Source: Acetobacter cibinongensis
GTDB taxonomy: Bacteria > Pseudomonadota > Alphaproteobacteria > Acetobacterales > Acetobacteraceae
Assembly (NCBI RefSeq): GCF_000963925.1
Contig: NZ_BAMV01000012.1
Span: 1 to 53,418 of the forward strand
DNA: 53,418 nucleotides
Reading direction: 5' to 3'
The notes beneath the pieces are model-generated. The model worked only from the letters and a program-made list of their open reading frames with translations. It did no database searches and was not told the origin of the DNA. Positions within the stretch are counted from its first letter, which is position 1. Each line of letters starts with the position of its first letter. Positions 1 through 8,937 of this stretch are shown piece after piece. Both the position numbers and the translations under genes were made by a program.

Positions 1-987
1 TTTTACTCTCCGGTAAACCCGGGGCAGTTCAATATCACCTACATGCTCGCCAACAATACCGGCAAGCAACGGGCGGGCCGCAATGGCGAGGCCCGCCCCG
101 CCAAGACGTGGCGTTCCTCGTTTATCTCCACTGGCGAGGTGACACTTGCGACAAAAATGGGGGAAGCTGGCCGCCGCGCCATGGCGGGACAGGAGGTTCG
201 CCTTGTTAGTGTGCAGGCTGATGCCGGGGCTGGGCTGGGAATGTTTGAAGCCCTGCATGGCTTTTCTTCCGGTGGCGAGCTGGCTGACCATATCCGCAGG
301 GCGGCCCGTACCTACTACGGAACAGCAAGCCGTGCCTATCTGGATGATCTGGTCAAAGACCGGGACGAAGATGAGGCCGGACTGACCGAGAGTATAAAAA
401 GGCTGGTGGATAGTTTTGAAAAAGACTGCCTGCCCTCTTCTGCCCCTGTAGCCGGGCAAGTACGCTCGGTCGTGCGCCGCTTCGGCCTGGTGTCCGCTGC
501 TGGTGAACTGGCCACGGCCTATGGCGTGCTACCATGGGGCCATGGCGAAGCGACACAAGCGGCAAAGACCTGCTTCCAGTCATGGTTGAGCGAGCGCGGG
601 GGAACCGATGCTGCAGAGGACCGGGAAGCGATAGAGCAAGTCCGGGCCTTCATAGAACAGCATGGGGAAAGCCGGTTTACCCTTCTGGGTGGGGAAAGTG
701 GAGATGTGGAAAACCCACACGTCCGCACCAACCTCCGCGCTGGTTTCCGGCGTCTGGCAGACACACCAGAAGGCAATCAGTGGGAATATCTGTTCCTTCC
801 CAAGACGTGGCGGCAAGAGGTTTGCAAAGGGATTGATCCAACCCGCGTGGCCAAGGTTCTTCTTGAGGCTGGGTATCTTTTACCCGGAGACGGAAAAAAC
901 CAGTCCGTTGTGCGAAGGATACCCAAAGAAGGGAGGCTCCGCGTGCTGGTTGTCTCTGGGTCCATAATGGAGGGGGAAGCAGCATGA
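1..987 (+). CDS. DUF927 domain protein, phage-type primase/helicase, C-terminal part (5' truncated by window)
   Basis: The reading frame is open from the first base, so the true start lies upstream. The segment beginning YMLANNTGKQRAGRNGE, followed by WRSSFISTGEV and GRRAMAGQEVRLV, matches the conserved C-terminal part of the DUF927 ATPase domain found in replication proteins of alphaproteobacterial prophages and integrative elements. The last 100 or so residues (FLPKTWRQEVCKGIDPTRVAKVLLEAG and on) form the usual small C-terminal module after this ATPase. By family it probably acts in replication of the element as a helicase or primase-helicase. Its TGA overlaps an ATG of the next small frame, so the genes form one operon. 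The domain call is fairly safe; the enzymatic role is inferred. Confidence 0.75.
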   Translation, partial: FYSPVNPGQFNITYMLANNTGKQRAGRNGEARPAKTWRSSFISTGEVTLATKMGEAGRRAMAGQEVRLVSVQADAGAGLGMFEALHGFSSGGELADHIRRAARTYYGTASRAYLDDLVKDRDEDEAGLTESIKRLVDSFEKDCLPSSAPVAGQVRSVVRRFGLVSAAGELATAYGVLPWGHGEATQAAKTCFQSWLSERGGTDAAEDREAIEQVRAFIEQHGESRFTLLGGESGDVENPHVRTNLRAGFRRLADTPEGNQWEYLFLPKTWRQEVCKGIDPTRVAKVLLEAGYLLPGDGKNQSVVRRIPKEGRLRVLVVSGSIMEGEAA

Positions 988-1172
988 AGCGCCCCTCAAA
1001 GGCGGCATTACCCCCAAGTGTCACGACCGTCACGACTTCACTCATGACAGGTCGTGACAGCATGACACCTCAGAAAAGGTTGGGGAACCGCCATTTTTCG
1101 TGCCCGTCACGACCGTCACGACTGTCACGACCATTTTTTACAATACCCGGAGGGCCTGAGCATGGTGAGTAA
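984..1172 (+). CDS. Possible small ORF (62 aa) carrying the GTCACGAC repeats
   Basis: The ATG overlaps the stop of the DUF927 gene in an ATGA arrangement, and the frame ends 11 bases inside the next gene. The product is basic and low in complexity (SVTTVTTS, then CPSRPSRLSRP); these runs simply translate the GTCACGAC DNA repeats in two frames. The position suggests translational coupling, but the composition suggests that the DNA repeats, not the peptide, are the selected feature. I do not recognise a family. Confidence 0.3.
   Translation: MKRPSKAALPPSVTTVTTSLMTGRDSMTPQKRLGNRHFSCPSRPSRLSRPFFTIPGGPEHGE
1020..1131. repeat. Iteron-like GTCACGAC repeats
   Basis: Five direct copies of GTCACGAC start at 1020, 1029, 1106, 1115 and 1124, and one inverted copy (GTCGTGAC) sits at 1051-1058. 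Within each cluster the copies are spaced exactly 9 bases apart. They lie directly downstream of a replication-type gene. Such short, phased direct repeats can be binding sites for a replication initiator or repressor of the element, or may only reflect a repetitive peptide. Confidence 0.6.
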
Positions 1173-1860
1173 GGCTATATCCACATTGATGGAATGGGCC
1201 GAAGACAAGCAGGCAGATGCTTCTGGCTTACCATCAGCACCGAGCAACCATCCATCCGCAGGCATAAATGCCGCCGCTCTGATTAAGGAATTGGAGTGGC
1301 TGGAATGCGAGATTGTCTTGAAGGACAGCCAGCCAGTCATACGGGGCAATAAGGCAGCAATCACGCCAGACCTTCTGGAACTGCTGAAAGCTGGCCGTGA
1401 GCAGATCATTGAGCATCTGACCGCACAAGCTAGCGCAGACTGCGAGCAGGAAGTAACCTTAGGGCCACCACAACCGGAGTCATTACCTGCCAAGCATTGC
1501 GAGCAGTCAGGAATACGGCGCGACCCAGAAACCGGCAAACTGTACATCTTCGGAGACCCAGATCCACGCTGGCTTAAAGAGCGGGGATGGGAATGGAACG
1601 AGAAGCAGTGTCGTTTTATGGCGCCATATCCCCATGACCGGAGCGACCCGCACCCGCGTTACTTTGTAAGCGCAAGACCTGCAAAAAAAGACAACCGGAT
1701 GACAGGCGGCGGCCCCTGCTCCCTGTGCGGCTTCACGCATTGGTGGCGGAAGGTTGGCGACACATCAGAAGGGTGGACGTGCTCAGTCTGTCACCCCGCG
1801 CCTAATGGCATAGCTACCATCACACCGCACTCCCAGAACACATTGGACGCCACAGCATGA
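1162..1860 (+). CDS. Small element-encoded protein with TubC_N-like domain and C-terminal zinc finger
   Basis: 232 residues. Around residues 38-87 the pattern LIKELEWLECEIVLKDSQ...ITPDLLELLKAGREQIIEHL resembles the TubC N-terminal docking fold, which often appears in element-encoded proteins next to DUF927 or primase genes. Near the C-terminus two CxxC pairs (CSLCGFTHW and WTCSVCHP) can make a four-cysteine zinc finger. A good ribosome site (GGAGG) lies before the ATG at 1162. The TGA overlaps the next ATG. Role unknown; perhaps a DNA-binding or replication accessory protein of the element. Confidence 0.65.
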   Translation: MVSKAISTLMEWAEDKQADASGLPSAPSNHPSAGINAAALIKELEWLECEIVLKDSQPVIRGNKAAITPDLLELLKAGREQIIEHLTAQASADCEQEVTLGPPQPESLPAKHCEQSGIRRDPETGKLYIFGDPDPRWLKERGWEWNEKQCRFMAPYPHDRSDPHPRYFVSARPAKKDNRMTGGGPCSLCGFTHWWRKVGDTSEGWTCSVCHPAPNGIATITPHSQNTLDATA

Positions 1861-2669
1861 GCACTCCTTACACCACCGCCTCTGCCATTCCTGGCATCAT
1901 CGCTGACCCAGCCACGCTGGCCCCACAGGCCGTGCGCTGCCTGTGGATGCGCCCAGTTCTGGACAAAGACAACCAAGCCGCCTTCCTGCCCTCCGTTGTA
2001 TTTAAGGATGGTACGGATTGCCCGCTTGCGTGTGAAATGTCGGACCTTCACGGCCGCCAGTTCTGCCAGCGCCTATCAGCCATATACGATTGGCCGGTAA
2101 AGGATGGGCGCGTGCTGGAGGGTAATGCCGAGGTTGCCGCCGACCGCGCTTATGCCGCTTTGGATGAAGGCGACCGGATGGAGAAAGACGGGCAAGGCTG
2201 GGTGAACGTGCCGGGTATGGGCCGCGCGGCCGCCATACTCGCCCATGAGGCGGGACTACCTCTTGGCATTGCCATTGAAGGCGTGACAGGCAGGCTGGCC
2301 ATGCTATTTGCCAAGATGCGAGAGCAGACAGCAATGCAACCACAGGATGTGAAAAAGCACCTACGCGCAGCCACAGAAGCCGCTTGCGCCAAGCTGACAG
2401 AACTTTATGCCGGGGAACAGCGCGGACCCGGAGCATCTGAGGTCACACCCGAGCGCCTAGGCGTGATAGTGGCGGATTACCACAGCGCGAAAGGTAGCAC
2501 TGACGAAATATTCCAGCGGGGCCTGACCGCAGCCCTTGAGGCCGGAACGGAAGCGTGGACGGAGCAAAAGAGCAGCCCCGCAGAAATAGAGCAGAAGACA
2601 GGGGCCGTTCTGGATGCTGGCATACGGCACTGGTTCAGGCTGACGGGCCGGAAAGTCTTGGGAGACTGA
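1857..2669 (+). CDS. Hypothetical protein of the mobile element
   Basis: 270 residues, starting inside the stop of the upstream gene (ATGA), so translation is coupled. No signal peptide or membrane segment is visible. The middle (MGRAAAILAHEAGLPLGIAIEG) and C-terminal half are helical and alanine-rich. I do not recognise a family. It is the last gene of the element's operon and is followed by a good terminator. Confidence 0.6.
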   Translation: MSTPYTTASAIPGIIADPATLAPQAVRCLWMRPVLDKDNQAAFLPSVVFKDGTDCPLACEMSDLHGRQFCQRLSAIYDWPVKDGRVLEGNAEVAADRAYAALDEGDRMEKDGQGWVNVPGMGRAAAILAHEAGLPLGIAIEGVTGRLAMLFAKMREQTAMQPQDVKKHLRAATEAACAKLTELYAGEQRGPGASEVTPERLGVIVADYHSAKGSTDEIFQRGLTAALEAGTEAWTEQKSSPAEIEQKTGAVLDAGIRHWFRLTGRKVLGD

Positions 2670-2693
2670 ATAGAAACCACAACTAAATATGAT

Positions 2694-2728
2694 GGGGTCT
2701 TCTCACAAGGAAGGCCCCTTTTTTTTAT
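2694..2728 (+). terminator. Rho-independent terminator of the element operon
   Basis: GGGGTCTTC pairs with GGAAGGCCCC across a short loop and is followed by eight T residues. It sits 25 bases after the stop of the last element gene. Confidence 0.8.
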
Positions 2729-2948
2729 GTGTCTATGAATAAGAGTGTCCCGACCTAAAAAGGCGATTGGATAGGCGTCCGCATTTATTCGTTTTTTCTA
2801 TATCAATATAGAGAATATGCGCCAAGTGCCCTTCCCTCCATTCTATCCCCTAAAAGCCTAGCAATAACTTTAAGAGGGGTAATAAGGGGGGTAAGTATTT
2901 TATCTTTATAGATAACTAATTGTTTTTATTGGGGAATTTATCACCTGA

Positions 2949-3038
2949 TGGCGGAAGGGGTGGGATTCGAACCCACGGTACGGTTCCCCGCACGCCAGTT
3001 TTCAAGACTGGAGCCTTCAACCACTCGGCCACCCTTCC
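2949..3038 (-). tRNA. tRNA-Ser (anticodon TGA)
   Basis: Read on the minus strand, the gene begins GGAAGGGTGGCCGAG and ends CCCTTCCGCCA, giving a seven-pair acceptor stem with CCA encoded. The anticodon arm CCAGTCTTGAAAACTGG carries TGA. The T arm holds GGTTCGAATCC, and a long variable arm (GTGCGGGGAACCGTAC) marks the serine class. Its 3' end faces the mobile element, which fits use as an integration site. Confidence 0.95.
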
Positions 3039-3195
3039 TGCATCAGGTTGAGGCCTTATAACCACGCCTTTTATCGTCTGTCTAGCGGGGCAAGACAGAA
3101 AAGTGATTCTCTATTTCCGGCCCGTTGCGCTTGCTCTTGTGGGGTTGGAGTTGTAGAACCCCGGTCTCTAACATCCATCCATTCAGGGACGCGTT

Positions 3196-3762
3196 ATGAA
3201 ACAGCAGGCAAACCTGATCCGGGCCGGGCAGGTTATCGAGCATGATGGCCGTCGCTGGACGGTGCTGAAACAGCAGATTATCACCCCAGGCAAGGGCGGC
3301 GCATTCATTCAAGTTGAAATGCGTGACCTCAAGACCGGCAACAAAACCAACGAGCGGTGGCGTACGGCCGACAGCGTTGAGCGACTGATGACCGAAGACA
3401 AGGAATACCTGTATTCCTACACTGACGGTGAGTCCCTTGTGCTGATGGACCCGGAAACGTTTGAACAGCGCATGATCCCTGTTGATCTGTTGGGCGATCA
3501 GGCACCGTTCATTCAGGACAACATGACCATCAACCTTCATCTGGTTGAAGGCGACCCGGTAGGCGTGGACCTGCCGCCGCATGTTACCCTGGAAGTTGTT
3601 GAGGCTGACCCGGTGGTAAAAGGCCAGACCGCCAGCTCCTCCTACAAGCCAGCAAAGCTCTCCAATGGTGTAAAAACCATGGTGCCCCCGTTTGTTGAAG
3701 CGGGCGAACGGATTGTCGTCAGAACAGAAGACGGCTCTTACGTAGAACGCGCCAAAGACTAA
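3196..3762 (+). CDS. efp: Translation elongation factor P
   Basis: 188 residues, the normal length for EF-P. This tRNA-shaped factor binds the ribosome between the P and E sites and relieves stalling at polyproline stretches. The N-terminal KOW-like domain contains TPGKGGAF; K33 of this loop is the position corresponding to the lysine modified by EpmA/EpmB in many proteobacteria. The central and C-terminal OB domains follow (ERWRTADSVERLM; GDPVGVDLPPHVTLEV). A weak GGGA ribosome site precedes the ATG. No epmA or epmB is in the window, so its modification cannot be judged. The inositol monophosphatase gene follows after 34 bases and is probably cotranscribed. Confidence 0.96.
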   Translation: MKQQANLIRAGQVIEHDGRRWTVLKQQIITPGKGGAFIQVEMRDLKTGNKTNERWRTADSVERLMTEDKEYLYSYTDGESLVLMDPETFEQRMIPVDLLGDQAPFIQDNMTINLHLVEGDPVGVDLPPHVTLEVVEADPVVKGQTASSSYKPAKLSNGVKTMVPPFVEAGERIVVRTEDGSYVERAKD

Positions 3763-3796
3763 TTTTTACCAAGCTTTCCAGACAGGACAAAACACA

Positions 3797-4630
3797 GTGG
3801 CCATTCGACTCTCCCCCGTCATGATGGTGATGCAAAGCGCCGCCCAGAAGGCAGCCAAGCGTCTCCTGCGCGATTTTAATGAAGTCGAGCAGCTTCAGGT
3901 AAGCATCAAAGGGCCAGGTGACTTTGTCTCTCAGGCAGACCTTCGCGCAGAACAAACCCTGCGTGAAGAACTGGAGCGCGCGCGCCCCGGTTACGCCTTC
4001 CTGATGGAAGAGTCCGGTGCCTCTGGGGGCGATAACTGGACCTGGCGCTGGATTGTAGACCCGCTGGACGGCACAACCAACTTCCTGCATGGCATTCCGC
4101 ACTGGGCCATTTCCATTGGTCTTCAGCGTCGGCTGCCGGATGGCAAGATCGAACTTGCGGCTGCCGTTGTCTATAACCCGGCTGCAGGTGAAATGTTCTG
4201 GGCTGAAAAAGGGACCGGCGCATTTCTGAACGAACGCCGTATTCGTGTTTCCGCCCGGCGGGACATGCACGAGTCTGTTTTTGCAACCGGCATTCCGTTT
4301 GCAAAAGTTCCGGCCCGTCAGCGCCTGCCCTTCGCCCGCGTTATGGGCAACCTGATGCCCAAGGTTGCTGGCATCCGCCGTTTTGGCTCTGCCGCACTCG
4401 ATCTGGCTTGGGTTGCTGCTGGCCGTTACGAAGGATACTGGGAATTTGGCATCAAACCGTGGGATTGTGCCGCTGGCATCCTAATCCTGCGTGAAGCAGG
4501 TGGTCAGGCAACAGACCCTGACGGCCAGGACCTTGATGATCTGCCAGATGATGTTGTGATTGTTGCCGGGAACGGGCACCAGTACAGCAAGCTGCTGGAA
4601 ATTGTCGCAGAAAGCAGCAAGGAAGCGTAA
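3797..4630 (+). CDS. suhB: Inositol-1-monophosphatase family protein
   Basis: 277 residues from a GTG start at 3797. The metal-binding motifs of the Mg-dependent, Li-sensitive phosphatase family are present: EES at residues 71-73, DPLDGTTNFLHG from residue 88, and WDCAAGILILREAGG near the C-terminus. The family hydrolyses inositol phosphates and similar sugar phosphates; the SuhB branch also acts in rRNA antitermination. Which role applies here cannot be read from the sequence. It lies 34 bases after efp and ends at a strong bidirectional terminator. Confidence 0.92.
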   Translation: MAIRLSPVMMVMQSAAQKAAKRLLRDFNEVEQLQVSIKGPGDFVSQADLRAEQTLREELERARPGYAFLMEESGASGGDNWTWRWIVDPLDGTTNFLHGIPHWAISIGLQRRLPDGKIELAAAVVYNPAAGEMFWAEKGTGAFLNERRIRVSARRDMHESVFATGIPFAKVPARQRLPFARVMGNLMPKVAGIRRFGSAALDLAWVAAGRYEGYWEFGIKPWDCAAGILILREAGGQATDPDGQDLDDLPDDVVIVAGNGHQYSKLLEIVAESSKEA

Positions 4631-4655
4631 TTTTACGCCCTTCTGACTGACTATG

Positions 4656-4694
4656 AAAAAGGCCGCCCCTTTGCACAAAAGGGCGGTCTTTTTT
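4656..4694. terminator. Bidirectional terminator between suhB and the alcohol dehydrogenase gene
   Basis: An A-rich run, a GC-rich hairpin (GGCCGCCCCTTT pairing with AAAGGGCGGTC) and a T run lie between two convergent genes, so the structure can end transcription from both sides. Confidence 0.85.
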
Positions 4695-4711
4695 AGTGAA
4701 ATTTGTTGCCC

Positions 4712-5776
4712 TTATACGGCCTTGGGCAGGCTCTCCATATCAATCACAAAACGATATTTGACATCTGACCGAAGGACACGTTCGTAAGCCTCGTTAATCT
4801 GGTCCATGCGGATCATTTCAATGTCTGCGGTAATATTATGCTCGCCACAGAAATCCAGCATCTCCTGTGTTTCCTTAATACCCCCGATGGCAGACCCAGC
4901 AAGGCTGCGCCGCTTGCCAACCAGAGCAAATGCGCCCACTGACATGGGCTTTTCTGGCAAACCGACTAGAACCATGTGCCCATCCTGCCGTAGCAACGCC
5001 AGATAGGCATTCACATCATGATCTGCCGAGACAGCATCAAGAATAAAGTCAAAACGGTTGCTTTCCGCCGCCATGGCTTCTGCATTTTTGGAAATAACAA
5101 CACGATGGGCTCCCAGACGTTTTCCGTCCTCCACCTTGCTGGGGGAGGTTGTAAAGAGTGTGACCTCCGCCCCTAATGCCACCGCAAATTTCACAGCCAT
5201 ATGGCCAAGGCCGCCCAACCCAACCACGCCAACCTTGTGGCCTTTGCCCACCTTCCAATGTGCAAGGGGTGACCATGTTGTAATACCTGCACACAGCAAG
5301 GGCGCTGCAGCAGCAGGGTCCAATGTTTCCGGCACTTTAAGAACGAAGTGTTCCGTCACCACTATGCTGCGAGAATAGCCCCCGAATGTGTATGCGCCTT
5401 CCTTGGGGAACGCAGCATCCGGGCTATTGTAAGTCCATACTGGATTAGCATCACAATACTGCTCAAGCCCTGCCGTGCAGGAGTCACAGTGGCGGCACGA
5501 ATCAACCATGCAGCCAACACCCACACAGTCGCCAACCTTGAACCGGGTAACGGCGGCTCCTGTTTTAACCACGCGTCCTATAATTTCGTGCCCCGGCACG
5601 CAGGGATACAGGCTTTCCCCCCACTCGCTCCGCACTGTGTGGATGTCAGAATGACAAACCCCGCAATGTGTAATGTCAATCTGCACATCGTCAGGGCCAC
5701 ATTCACGCCGCTCAAATGTGAGTGGTTTGAGAGGGGCTGTAGCACTTGCTGCCCCATAGCCTACGCAAGAAAACAT
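4712..5776 (-). CDS. Zinc-dependent NAD(P) alcohol dehydrogenase, cinnamyl-alcohol dehydrogenase/YahK type
   Basis: 354 residues of the medium-chain dehydrogenase superfamily. The catalytic zinc site is recognisable in CGVCHSD (C41) and PGHE (H63, E64). Four clustered cysteines (CMVDSCRHCDSCTAGLEQYC) bind the structural zinc. The Rossmann motif GLGGLGHMA binds the dinucleotide. The family interconverts aldehydes and alcohols, mostly with NADPH in the YahK/CAD branch; substrate and cofactor here are inferred. The gene is monocistronic and convergent with suhB. In acetic acid bacteria such cytosolic enzymes usually detoxify or reduce aldehydes, separately from the periplasmic PQQ enzymes. Confidence 0.9.
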   Translation of the reverse strand: MFSCVGYGAASATAPLKPLTFERRECGPDDVQIDITHCGVCHSDIHTVRSEWGESLYPCVPGHEIIGRVVKTGAAVTRFKVGDCVGVGCMVDSCRHCDSCTAGLEQYCDANPVWTYNSPDAAFPKEGAYTFGGYSRSIVVTEHFVLKVPETLDPAAAAPLLCAGITTWSPLAHWKVGKGHKVGVVGLGGLGHMAVKFAVALGAEVTLFTTSPSKVEDGKRLGAHRVVISKNAEAMAAESNRFDFILDAVSADHDVNAYLALLRQDGHMVLVGLPEKPMSVGAFALVGKRRSLAGSAIGGIKETQEMLDFCGEHNITADIEMIRMDQINEAYERVLRSDVKYRFVIDMESLPKAV

Positions 5777-5929
5777 GAAGACTCCTTATATAGCTCTTTG
5801 CTCAGGATTTCCTCTTTCGTAACCTGCCCTGCGCGTCAGAACCAATGATGTTTTCTGGCAGCAACCCTTCCCTGCCCGCCAGATTAGCCTCTGGCTCCGG
5901 GGCATCAAGTTGCGTAAGGTGATGGTTCA

Positions 5930-8929
5930 ATGCAGTCCACCTTCCCTTCTGCGCATGATGCGCCCGCTCTTACCGCGCATCATCGCGGGTTTTCCCTGCT
6001 GACAGAGGACGGTGAATTTCTAACCCTCTCAGCGGCGGATGTGCGTGAGCGCCTGCACACCATGCCAGTCCCGCTGGTGGTTCATGCCCCCGCCTTTGCT
6101 CGCCGCCTTGGCCTGTCGCCACCGGGCCAGCCGTGCCCTTGGCTGGATGTGCTGGAACTGTTTGCGTTCGTCTACCCGGCCCGCACGGTCGCCCCTACAC
6201 CAAGAGGGTTAGCGCTTGCACTTGGGGTTGAAGAAGACCGCATAGGCGCTGCGGAAGCCGACCTGCTGCCCCTGCTTGTCTCGCTTATGTTGGCAGAACT
6301 GGCCCGCCAGAAAACTTTACCCCAAGCAGAATTTCTGGCCGCCTTGACCATACGTCTTGGGCAGGCAGGTTGGCCATGGGCAGGCACGGTAGCGGAAACC
6401 CTGAGCCTGCATGAAAAGCTCAACCCGCAAGGGAGACTACCGGAGGAGGCCATGCAGCCGGGTGATGCGCTAAGGATATGGCGCATTTTGCCAAAGTGGG
6501 AAGATGTGGCGCCGCGCCCGGCCCCGGCCTCTCACCCCATTACAGCAGCGGAAGCGCGTACCCGGCTGACACAAATGTTGGGCGATGGTGCAGAAAGTCG
6601 GGCTGGTCAGGCCGATTTTGCCAGTGTGTCCACCGCTGCCTTCGAACCCCGCTCCATGCGCGGCAACCCCGCCATCGTCCTTGCTGAAGCCGGAACCGGA
6701 ACCGGTAAAACACTGGGCTATATTGCCCCCGCCAGTGTATGGGCGGAGCGCAATGGTGGCAGTGTGTGGGTCAGCACCTATACACGGCACCTGCAACGCC
6801 AGATTGAGCAGGAAACTCATAGACTGTTTCCAGATGACGCCATACGCCGCCGCCATGTCGTGCTGCGCAAAGGGCGCGAAAATTACATGTGCCTCCTGAA
6901 TATGGAGGAGGCCGTCAACACATCAGGCTCCCGCCCCGCAGGGGTTACGATAGCTCTGGCCATGCTTGCCCATTGGGCACGCAGCACCGCTGATGGAGAC
7001 CTGACTGGCGGAGACCTTCCGGGCTGGTTTGGAGACCTGTTTGGTCAGGGGAATATTGCAGGCGTTGCGGACCGCCGTGGCGAATGTATTCACGGAGCCT
7101 GCCCGCATTATCAGCGCTGCTTTGTGGAGCATACCATCCGCAGGGCCCGCGAGGCTGATCTGGTCATTGCCAACCATGCTCTTGTGATGGCTCAGGCCGC
7201 CTACGCACAAAGTGCCATGGGCGACACACCTGACGATACAGAGGAAGACAGCACCCCATCCCGTTATGTGTTTGATGAAGGCCACCATCTGGCTGATGCC
7301 GCCGATGGGGCATTTTCTGCTGAATTATCCGGGTTGGAAGCGGCGGAACTGCGCCGGTGGCTTTTGGGTGCAGAAGGACGCCGCTCCCGCGCGCGCGGAC
7401 TGAAACGGCGCTTGGATGATCTGGTTGTGGGGATACCCAAACTGGAAACCCCGCTGGATGCAGCGCTTATGGCGGCGCATGCCTTACCAGCTCCTGGCTG
7501 GTCCAGCCGCCTTGCTGCGGAAGAGGAAGAAGAACACGCACCTCCTCCCCCTCCAGATGAGGCCGAAGAGAACGCGTTGTTCCCCCATGTCACACCTGCC
7601 ATAGAACCGGTCCTGACCAACCCGACCGAAGACTTCCTTAAACTATTGCGCCAACAAATTCTGGCACGCAGTCACGAACGCAGCCGCGCTGACCATGTGT
7701 ATGGCGCGCTGGAATGTGACCTCCACCCGTTATTGCCGGATCTGCCTGCCTCAGGGCTCGCGCTGGCCCGTGCCCTGCACCGCCTTGCAGACCCATTACG
7801 CACATTGGCCGAGCGGCTCCATGCGCGCTTGCAGGACGAAGCCGAAGCGTTGGACAGTGTCACCCGCGGGCGGATTGAAGCCATGGTCCGCGCCTTGCGC
7901 CGCCGTGCCATCACCCGTCTGGACGCCTGGATTTCAATGCTGGAAGCGCTGGAGCAGCCCCCGGAACCTGGCACAACCCCAACCCACATTCATTTTCTAC
8001 GCCTTGACCGACGCGAGCGGCAAAAAATGGGGGAATATGATGTAGGGCTGCACCGGCACTGGCTGGACCCGACCGTCCCCTTTGCAAGCGTTATGGCCAT
8101 GCCTGCGCAAGGAATGCTGATTACATCCGCCACCCTGCGCGATAGGTCGGACTCGGCGCCCGGACCAGTAAGCCCAGATACAACACAGCAAGAACAGGCG
8201 GCTGAAGACTCTGAGCGTGCGTGGGAAGCGGCTGAAGCCCGAACAGGCGTGTGCCATTTTCCCGTGCCAGCACTCAGGGCAAGCCTGACCAGCCCGTTTG
8301 ACTATGCTAGCCAGACACGCACCTTTATTGTGAATGATCTGGACCATAACAGCATAACGGATCTGGCGGCAGCCTACCGTACCCTGTTTCAGGCATCCGG
8401 TGGGGGAGCATTGGGGCTGTTTACTGCTATTTCGCGCCTGCGCGGGGTGCATCAGCGCATTGCTCCCGCCTTGGAGGAGAGCGGCCTGCCCCTGTATGCC
8501 CAGCATGTTGATGCCATGGACAACACGACACTGGTCGATATTTTCCGGACAGAGGAACATGCCTGCCTGCTTGGCACAGATGCCATGCGGGATGGTGTGG
8601 ATGTACCCGGTAATGCGCTTAGACTAGTGGTGTTTGAAAGGGTGCCATGGCCTCGGCCGGACATTCTACACCGGGAGCGGCGCATTCACCTGTCTGGTGG
8701 AGATACAACGGGTTATGATGACCGGATAGCACGTCTTAAATTGCGGCAGGCTTTTGGACGCCTGATCCGTAGTCAATCTGACCGGGGCGTTTTTGTGCTG
8801 CTGGACCGGCGCACACCATCACGGTTGCTCTCGGCATTTCCACCGGGGGCAGAGGTGCGGCGTCTTGGCTTGGCGGACACAGCAAAAGAAATAGAAAATT
8901 TTCTAAGACCACCCGGCACGTCTGAGTAG
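5930..8929 (+). CDS. DinG/XPD-family ATP-dependent DNA helicase with Fe-S cysteines
   Basis: 999 residues. Superfamily 2 helicase motifs are clear: Walker A EAGTGTGKT near residue 252, Walker B variant DEGHH near residue 448, and the C-terminal GTDAMRDGVDVPG and LKLRQAFGRLIRSQSD (motif VI). Four cysteines between motifs I and II (YMCLLN, then GECIHGACPHYQRC) match the 4Fe-4S site of the DinG/XPD group. An N-terminal region of about 200 residues without recognised motifs precedes the helicase core. The start at 5930 is chosen because AAGGTG lies 8 bases upstream. By family it unwinds 5'-tailed DNA or R-loops in repair; the exact role is unknown. It is divergent from the alcohol dehydrogenase gene. 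Confidence 0.88.
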   Translation: MQSTFPSAHDAPALTAHHRGFSLLTEDGEFLTLSAADVRERLHTMPVPLVVHAPAFARRLGLSPPGQPCPWLDVLELFAFVYPARTVAPTPRGLALALGVEEDRIGAAEADLLPLLVSLMLAELARQKTLPQAEFLAALTIRLGQAGWPWAGTVAETLSLHEKLNPQGRLPEEAMQPGDALRIWRILPKWEDVAPRPAPASHPITAAEARTRLTQMLGDGAESRAGQADFASVSTAAFEPRSMRGNPAIVLAEAGTGTGKTLGYIAPASVWAERNGGSVWVSTYTRHLQRQIEQETHRLFPDDAIRRRHVVLRKGRENYMCLLNMEEAVNTSGSRPAGVTIALAMLAHWARSTADGDLTGGDLPGWFGDLFGQGNIAGVADRRGECIHGACPHYQRCFVEHTIRRAREADLVIANHALVMAQAAYAQSAMGDTPDDTEEDSTPSRYVFDEGHHLADAADGAFSAELSGLEAAELRRWLLGAEGRRSRARGLKRRLDDLVVGIPKLETPLDAALMAAHALPAPGWSSRLAAEEEEEHAPPPPPDEAEENALFPHVTPAIEPVLTNPTEDFLKLLRQQILARSHERSRADHVYGALECDLHPLLPDLPASGLALARALHRLADPLRTLAERLHARLQDEAEALDSVTRGRIEAMVRALRRRAITRLDAWISMLEALEQPPEPGTTPTHIHFLRLDRRERQKMGEYDVGLHRHWLDPTVPFASVMAMPAQGMLITSATLRDRSDSAPGPVSPDTTQQEQAAEDSERAWEAAEARTGVCHFPVPALRASLTSPFDYASQTRTFIVNDLDHNSITDLAAAYRTLFQASGGGALGLFTAISRLRGVHQRIAPALEESGLPLYAQHVDAMDNTTLVDIFRTEEHACLLGTDAMRDGVDVPGNALRLVVFERVPWPRPDILHRERRIHLSGGDTTGYDDRIARLKLRQAFGRLIRSQSDRGVFVLLDRRTPSRLLSAFPPGAEVRRLGLADTAKEIENFLRPPGTSE

Positions 8930-8937
8930 GTCACACT

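Larger units (their letters stand above)
1..2948. mobile_element. Right end of an integrated element next to tRNA-Ser
   Basis: Four closely packed or overlapping plus-strand genes (a DUF927 replication protein and three small accessory proteins) end in a terminator. An AT-rich stretch follows, and then the 3' end of an intact tRNA-Ser gene on the opposite strand. Tyrosine-recombinase elements commonly integrate into tRNA 3' ends, so this looks like one end of a prophage or genomic island. No integrase, capsid or tail gene is visible here; they would lie left of the window. The kind of element (prophage, satellite or island) cannot be decided. Confidence 0.55.
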
